From an uncultured Collinsella sp. (GTDB lineage Bacteria > Actinomycetota > Coriobacteriia > Coriobacteriales > Coriobacteriaceae): a DNA stretch of 16,764 nt. The stretch is taken from positions 1 through 16,764 of the forward strand of contig URKT01000044.1 in the NCBI GenBank assembly GCA_900548495.1. Reading direction: 5' to 3'. Shown here one piece after another: positions 12,888-16,764 of this stretch (position 1 is its first letter; every line of letters begins with the position of its first letter). The translations under genes were made by a program, and so were the position numbers. Under the pieces are notes generated by a model. It did not search any database and was not told where the DNA came from. It saw nothing but the letters and a program-made list of their open reading frames with translations.

Positions 12888-14171
12888 ATGCTTGATATCA
12901 AGTTTGTTCGCGAGAACCCCGATGCCATCGATGTCGCCATGGCTAACCGCCAGACGTCTTGGGATCGCGAGAAGTTCTTTGAGCTCGACGACGAGCGTCG
13001 TGCCGTCATCACCGAGGTCGAGGAGCTCCAGGCTACGCGCAATGCCGAGTCCAAGAAGATCGGCGCCCTGATGAAGGAGGGCAAGAAGGACGAGGCCGAG
13101 GCCGCCAAGGAGGCCGTGCGCGCCGTCAACGAGAAGATTGACGGTCTGGCCGAGCGTCGTACTGCCCTCGAGCAGGAGCAGTACGACTTCATGGCTCACC
13201 TGCCCAACATTCCTTGCGAGGCCACGCCGTACGGCAAGGACGAGGACGAGAACATTGAGCGCCGTCGTTGGGGCACCCCGCGCGAGTTCGACTTCGACTT
13301 TAAGCCGCACTGGGATCTGGGCACCGATCTGGACATCCTCGACTTCGAGCGTGGCAATAAGCTCTCCGGCAGCCGCTTTACCGTTCTCGGTGGCGCCGGC
13401 GCCCGCCTGGAGCGCGCCCTCATCAACTTCTTCCTCGATACGCACACCAGCCGTGGCTTCAAGGAGTGGTGGCCGCCTATCGTCGTCAAGCGTCAGACCA
13501 TGTTTGGCACGGGCCAGCTGCCCAAGTTCGAGGACGACGCCTATCACGTCTCGGGCGACAACTTCCTGATCCCCACCGCCGAGGTCGTGCTTACCAACCT
13601 GCACGCCGGCGAGGTCCTCGATGCCGACACCCTGCCGCGCCGCTACACCGCCTTCACCCCCTGCTTCCGCGAGGAGGCCGGTTCCGCCGGTCGCGACACC
13701 CGCGGCATCATCCGTCAGCACGAGTTCGACAAGGTCGAGATGGTCAAGTTCGCTAAGCCGGAGGAGTCCGACGAGGAGCTCGAGAGCATGACCGCCGAGG
13801 CCGAGTACCTGCTGCAGCAGCTGGGCCTTCCGTATCGCGTGATTAGCCTGTGCACCGGCGACTTGGGCTTCTCTGCCCGTCAGACCTACGACGTCGAGGT
13901 CTGGCTGCCGAGCTACAACGCCTACAAGGAGATCAGCTCCTGCTCCAACTGCGGTGACTTCCAGGCTCGCCGCGCCAACATCAAGTATCGCGACCCCGAG
14001 AACTTCAAGGGTTCGCGCTACCTGCACACCCTCAATGGTTCCGGCCTGCCGGCCGGCCGCACCATGGCCGCCATTCTGGAGAACTACCAGAACGCCGACG
14101 GCACCATCACGATCCCCGAGGTTCTGCGTCCTTACATGGGTGGTCTCGAGAAGATCGAGCCGGTCGCGTAA
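12888..14171 (+). CDS. serS: Seryl-tRNA synthetase
   Basis: The enzyme has 427 residues from ATG 12888 (M-L-D-I-K-F-V), preceded by GGAGGA; the frame is open nine codons upstream, but that start lacks such a site. The N-terminal long coiled-coil arm (about 30-100, rich in E/K/A) binds the long variable arm of tRNA-Ser. The class II catalytic domain shows T-A-E-V-V-L-T-N, motif 2 F-R-E-E-A-G-S-A-G-R-D-T-R-G-I-I-R-Q-H-E-F, the C-S-N-C-G-D-F-Q-A-R-R segment, and motif 3 G-S-G-L-P-A-G-R-T-M-A-A-I-L-E-N-Y-Q. Length and motifs are typical for bacterial SerRS. It has its own promoter and terminator; the leader is too short for a T-box. Confidence 0.97.
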   Translation: MLDIKFVRENPDAIDVAMANRQTSWDREKFFELDDERRAVITEVEELQATRNAESKKIGALMKEGKKDEAEAAKEAVRAVNEKIDGLAERRTALEQEQYDFMAHLPNIPCEATPYGKDEDENIERRRWGTPREFDFDFKPHWDLGTDLDILDFERGNKLSGSRFTVLGGAGARLERALINFFLDTHTSRGFKEWWPPIVVKRQTMFGTGQLPKFEDDAYHVSGDNFLIPTAEVVLTNLHAGEVLDADTLPRRYTAFTPCFREEAGSAGRDTRGIIRQHEFDKVEMVKFAKPEESDEELESMTAEAEYLLQQLGLPYRVISLCTGDLGFSARQTYDVEVWLPSYNAYKEISSCSNCGDFQARRANIKYRDPENFKGSRYLHTLNGSGLPAGRTMAAILENYQNADGTITIPEVLRPYMGGLEKIEPVA

Positions 14172-14194
14172 GTTGGCTGCATAGGGGATATGCA

Positions 14195-14220
14195 AGGGCG
14201 CTCCTTCGGGGGCGCCCTAT
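14195..14220 (+). terminator. Terminator after serS
   Basis: AGGGCGCTCC (14195-14204) and GGGGCGCCCT (14209-14218) form a ten-base stem with a TTCG tetraloop. The following T-run is short (ATTTCG). Confidence 0.75.
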
Positions 14221-14271
14221 TTCGTGCGTAGGTCCATACCATGCCGTGCGGACAGCTCAATAGAAAATACA

Positions 14272-14311
14272 CGAACAACTGTTCTGTATACAGCCATCTA
14301 CCTGCTATGCT
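14272..14311 (+). promoter_or_regulatory. Promoter with LexA-like box upstream of the 125-residue gene
   Basis: An extended -10 TGC-TATGCT (14303-14311) with TTCTGT (14282-14287) 18 bases upstream forms a plausible promoter 33 bases before the ATG. CGAAC-AACT-GTTCT (14272-14285) overlaps the -35 and matches the Gram-positive LexA (DinR) pattern GAAC-N4-GTTC. CTGTATACAG (14284-14293) is another ten-base palindrome directly following. Confidence 0.5.
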
Positions 14312-14344
14312 TTTGCTAAATAAGAGCGAGAGAAGGGGGACGCG

Positions 14345-14722
14345 ATGGAGCTGTTTGATGATCGGGTGGTTTTGTTTGAGAGCGACGAGGGTGGGGAGTA
14401 CCTGCTTGTAACGTGTGAGCCGTCTGGCATGGGTGGCCTGGTGGTTCGACAGACGAGTGAGGGTCCGTTGACACAATGGTGCTTTGAGGAGTCGCCGCAT
14501 GTGGTCGAGACCTTTGTGATGCACGAGGGACTTGTGGCGCTGGAGCACTTCTATGGAGTTGGGACTTCCAACCAGGTTGCGCGCATGCTGAGCATCTCGT
14601 TTGCCGATTATGATTGTGCCCAGCGGGTGAGATCGCTCCTGAGGGAACTTGATGCCAAGTTCGACGTGATCGAAAAGCCAATCGATCGTACGGGGAACAG
14701 CGGTATATGCGGAGCAGCATGA
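14345..14722 (+). CDS. Hypothetical protein, 125 residues
   Basis: ATG 14345 has AAGGGGG six bases upstream. The protein is acidic in its N-terminal half (M-E-L-F-D-D-R-V-V-L-F-E-S-D-E-G-G-E-Y-L-L-V) and has a later helical part (Q-R-V-R-S-L-L-R-E-L-D-A-K-F-D-V-I-E). There is no signal peptide or membrane segment, so it should be cytosolic. I recognise no domain. It stands alone, with a promoter and LexA-like box before it and the tRNA-Arg promoter directly after it. Codon use (GTG, GAG and CTG rich) fits the window. A role in DNA-damage response would be a guess based only on the upstream box. Confidence 0.7.
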   Translation: MELFDDRVVLFESDEGGEYLLVTCEPSGMGGLVVRQTSEGPLTQWCFEESPHVVETFVMHEGLVALEHFYGVGTSNQVARMLSISFADYDCAQRVRSLLRELDAKFDVIEKPIDRTGNSGICGAA

Positions 14723-14758
14723 CAAAACTGCGTTCCACAAAAAAGTTTGAGATTGTGC

Positions 14759-14790
14759 TTGACTCCAATAAGCTAAAGTGGTTTTATATG
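14759..14790 (+). promoter_or_regulatory. Promoter of tRNA-Arg
   Basis: TTGACT (14759-14764) and a TATA-like box (TTATAT, 14784-14789) lie before the tRNA start at 14800. The spacing of 19 is longer than ideal. Confidence 0.55.
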
Positions 14791-14799
14791 TCTTGCGCT

Positions 14800-14876
14800 G
14801 CGGCGTTACCTCAGCTGGATAGAGGGTCTGACTACGAATCAGAACGTCATAGGTTCGAATCCTATACGCCGCACCA
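14800..14876 (+). tRNA. tRNA-Arg (anticodon ACG)
   Basis: A 77-base cloverleaf with perfect acceptor GCGGCGT / ACGCCGC, anticodon stem TCTGA / TCAGA with loop CTACGAA (ACG, with A34 presumably deaminated to inosine to read CGU, CGC and CGA), T-arm ATAGG-TTCGAAT-CCTAT, and encoded CCA (14874-14876). The 3' half from G14857 is repeated 190 bases downstream, with CCA of the copy preceded by G in place of A. Confidence 0.96.
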
Positions 14877-14886
14877 ATTGAGCTTT

Positions 14887-14915
14887 AAGCCTCCGGAAAC
14901 GGGGGCTTTTCCTTT
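14887..14915 (+). terminator. Terminator of tRNA-Arg (copy 1)
   Basis: AAGCCTCC (14887-14894) pairs with GGGGGCTT (14901-14908), one T-G wobble, loop GGAAAC, followed by TTCCTTT. Confidence 0.8.
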
Positions 14916-15076
14916 ACGGGGGCATTGCGGAGATTCGAACCTCGTTCGAGGCGCGAGCGTCAAGAAAACGCGGAGCGTTTTTAGCGAGCGGGCGAGTCCG
15001 CCGACAGGCGGGCGAAGCCGGTGCGGATCCGCGCAGCGGATGCGCGGAATCCTATACGCCGCGCCAATTGAACTTG

Positions 15077-15105
15077 AAGCCTCCGGAAACGGAGGCTTTT
15101 CTTTT
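15077..15105 (+). terminator. Duplicate terminator (copy 2)
   Basis: AAGCCTCC (15077-15084) and GGAGGCTT (15091-15098) pair perfectly around GGAAAC and run into TTCTTTT. This belongs to the second unit behind tRNA-Arg. Confidence 0.75.
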
Positions 15106-15251
15106 ATGACGACGTCGCATGGGTCCGAACCTCGGTCGGGGCGCGGGCGTGAAGCGGACGATTTCCTGTCGACTCGTGTAAGATTCCGAGTAGGTGTCGC
15201 GGCCCATCCGCGACCACTTCTTCTCTCAACGACCGATCAGGGTGATACTTC

Positions 15252-16713
15252 GTGGCAGAGCGTCCGACATACAAGCTCAGGTTTCTCGATCCCAAGAAGC
15301 GCTTTCCGGCGATGCCCGAGCAGCCTGCGGGACGCTCATATGGCGTGGTCTGGAAACTCTTTGGCGAGGACCAGCATGAATCTTGTTATGTCGTCGAATT
15401 CGTTGGCAAAAGTCATGTGTCGCTTTTGGGCTACGTAAGCGTTTCGGGTGAGGTGTACAAGGTGGACCGCCCCGTTAGCGAGGCTCCGCTGCCCAACGAT
15501 CCCGACATGGAACTGGTCCTTGACGAGTCGGATTCCAGTATTGGTGAGATTATGGTAAGGGAAGCCAGCGGTGCAATGCGTACGTGCGCGCGAACCGTCG
15601 GCTCTCCCGAAGGCCCCATGCGCGAGCAGTCCGATCACGAGACATGGAATTCGGCCCGCTCCCTTCCTTACGGCGAGTTCATGGCGTCGATGTTCCTGCG
15701 CTACGTGATATTTGCCAACTCCGAAAGCGCTGTTGCGAACACGGCGGACGCCGACGGTCTCGATGCGGACATGCAAAACGTTGTCGACAAGATCAAGCTC
15801 GTAAAGTTGCCCGAGCCGGTCGAGGTGTTTTTGGGCTTTAACACGGCACCGCTACCTGACGCTATCGAGACGTTGCTCTACCGCGTTGACCATGCCGAGA
15901 ATCCGAGCGGTATCGAGCGTTATGCCGCCGCCCTTATGAGCGAGGTCGACTTGCCCCGTCTGCGCACCATTGCCGCCAAGTCCGAAATGAGCCTAGCGCG
16001 CATCGACCGGTCGAAGCTGTTCTATCTCAATTTTGATCGTAGCCTGCTGGACCAGGGCGAGATTGACATGCTGCTTGCCATCGAGTGCCGTCTCAACCGC
16101 CTCTCCGGCATCCTCGAGCGCATCGGGGCCGGATTGGCCCCTGCGGCATCCTCGCCGAGCCTTGAGGGCTGCGCGCTCTTTGATGCGTGGCATATCGCCA
16201 AGACGACCAACGATGTTCCCCGACTGCTCGATACGGCCTCGAGCGATAACCCGTGGGGCAAACCGGGTACGGTGGCTTGCCAGCCGGGCGGCGAGTGGGA
16301 CGTGCGCACCCGTTTTGCGCGAATCGTTGAGGCGCTCAACGTGGTCACGCGGCTCGACTATACCTATCGGGCAAACGTTGCCGAGGGGATTATGCTCGTT
16401 CGGTTTGGGCACTCTGTCGTGAATGCCATGCCGCAACGTGAATACGACGCTCAAGATGACGCCTGGCGCGAGCTGGACGAGGACACGCGCACGATCTGGT
16501 CCGCGGAGCACGATGCGCGCGTGGCAATCACGCTTGCAGCAGCGTGTTTTGCCGCGGGCACCTGCATCACGCGCTGCTATGTGCAGATTGCTGCTCCCGA
16601 CGGTGAGCAGGGCGAGCGCGTTGTCGCAACATATTTCTTTGGGCGCGCGGCCTATCTGGCCGATTGCGTGCCTGTTGCCAAGGATCTTGAGAGCATGGAC
16701 ATGGACGATATGC
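15252..16713 (+). CDS. Large hypothetical protein, C-terminus cut off by the contig end
   Basis: From GTG 15252, just after an in-frame TGA at 15243, one frame stays open to the end of real sequence, giving 487 residues of an incomplete protein. AGGGTGA upstream is a modest ribosome-binding site. It begins M-A-E-R-P-T-Y-K-L-R-F-L-D-P-K-K-R-F-P-A-M-P. There is no signal peptide, and no strong membrane helix is evident apart from a mildly hydrophobic Ala-rich stretch near residues 425-440. I see no catalytic motif I can name. Codon use matches the neighbouring genes, so it is native. Its real stop is missing: the frame continues by chance through the adapter. It is probably a lineage-specific cytosolic protein. 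Confidence 0.8.
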
Positions 16714-16764
16714 CTGTCTCTTATACACATCTCCGAGCCCACGAGACATGCGCAGATATCGTAT
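16714..16764 (+). other. Illumina Nextera adapter read-through (assembly artefact)
   Basis: From 16714 the sequence reads CTGTCTCTTATACACATCT followed by CCGAGCCCACGAGAC, the Nextera transposase end plus read-2 adapter. Next comes ATGCGCAG, which matches a Nextera XT i7 index, and then ATATCGTAT, which is the P7 continuation ATCTCGTAT with one difference. Minus-strand frames here produce the known spurious peptides S-E-M-C-I-R-D-R and D-V-Y-K-R-Q. These bases should be trimmed. Confidence 0.98.

Larger units (their letters stand above)
14857..15160 (+). repeat. Tandem 190-base unit: tRNA-Arg 3' half, terminator and inserted core element
   Basis: Bases from 14857 (T-loop of tRNA-Arg through CCA and terminator, about 60 bases) recur at 15047 with about six differences. 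Between them (14918-15046) are a minus-strand T-arm-like sequence with CGAACCTCG at 14936-14944 and the 96-base core (14953-15048), which matches the core after tRNA-Leu at 88 of 96 positions without gaps. The three hairpins are kept: 14965-14981, 14998-15011 and 15027-15041. The 190-base register continues past the second terminator: CGAACCTCG returns at 15126-15134, and degenerate core similarity runs to about 15160. The array is therefore about 1.6 units long. It accounts for most of the gene-free stretch 14877-15251; the remaining 15161-15251 holds only a weak -10-like TAAGAT. Confidence 0.85.

Noticed and set aside
12885..14195. A 436-residue minus-strand open frame opposite serS
   Set aside because: It is a mirror of the strong codon bias of serS. 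Its Leu/Val/Gly/Glu-rich low-complexity product has no motif or convincing ribosome-binding site.
14707..15438. A 243-residue plus-strand frame running through tRNA-Arg and the repeat array
   Set aside because: It reads through a tRNA, two terminators and non-coding repeats, then into the wrong frame of the next gene.
15993..16749. Minus-strand frames starting in the right end
   Set aside because: Their N-termini (S-E-M-C-I-R-D-R, D-V-Y-K-R-Q) are translated adapter sequence, a known artefact; the rest is antisense to the large hypothetical gene.

Overview
The window is a GC-rich bacterial chromosomal segment of about 16.7 kb, the end of an assembled contig. Gene content, codon bias and protein sequences point to an actinomycetotal gut bacterium of the Coriobacteriia. 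A Collinsella-like genome is my best guess; this is recognition, not a database result. The right end is not biological: the last 51 bases are an Illumina Nextera adapter with its index.

Left block (1-3169): the end of a pilus-type operon. A partial gene, a 717-residue TadG-like membrane protein, a 158-residue TadE-like pseudopilin and a DUF192 protein follow each other with overlapping stops and starts. Next is a compact toxin-antitoxin pair (BrnT-like toxin, ribbon-helix-helix antitoxin; 3228-3778) with a palindrome in front, then tRNA-Phe with its own promoter and terminator.

Middle block (4257-9749): a cytosolic GH5-like glycosidase homologue that lacks the catalytic acid/base glutamate and has a palindromic operator candidate upstream. 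It is followed by housekeeping genes: rsmI (16S rRNA methylation), metG, rsmA/ksgA and tatD. Then come tRNA-Leu(CAG), an SPFH/band-7 membrane protein with rlmH (23S rRNA methylation), and proC.

Right block (12447-16713): a nested inverted-repeat element carrying a strong hairpin, a 57-residue membrane protein on the minus strand divergent from serS, an orphan 125-residue gene behind a LexA-like box, tRNA-Arg(ACG), and a large unrecognised gene cut off by the contig end. The housekeeping genes mostly serve translation (three tRNAs, two aminoacyl-tRNA synthetases, three rRNA methyltransferases).

The most unusual structure lies behind two of the three tRNAs. After tRNA-Leu and tRNA-Arg, the 3' half of the tRNA plus its terminator is repeated 189 or 190 bases downstream. 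The space between holds an inverted T-arm-like sequence and a shared 96-base, three-hairpin core (88 of 96 positions identical between the loci). It looks like a miniature, non-coding, tRNA-targeting element.
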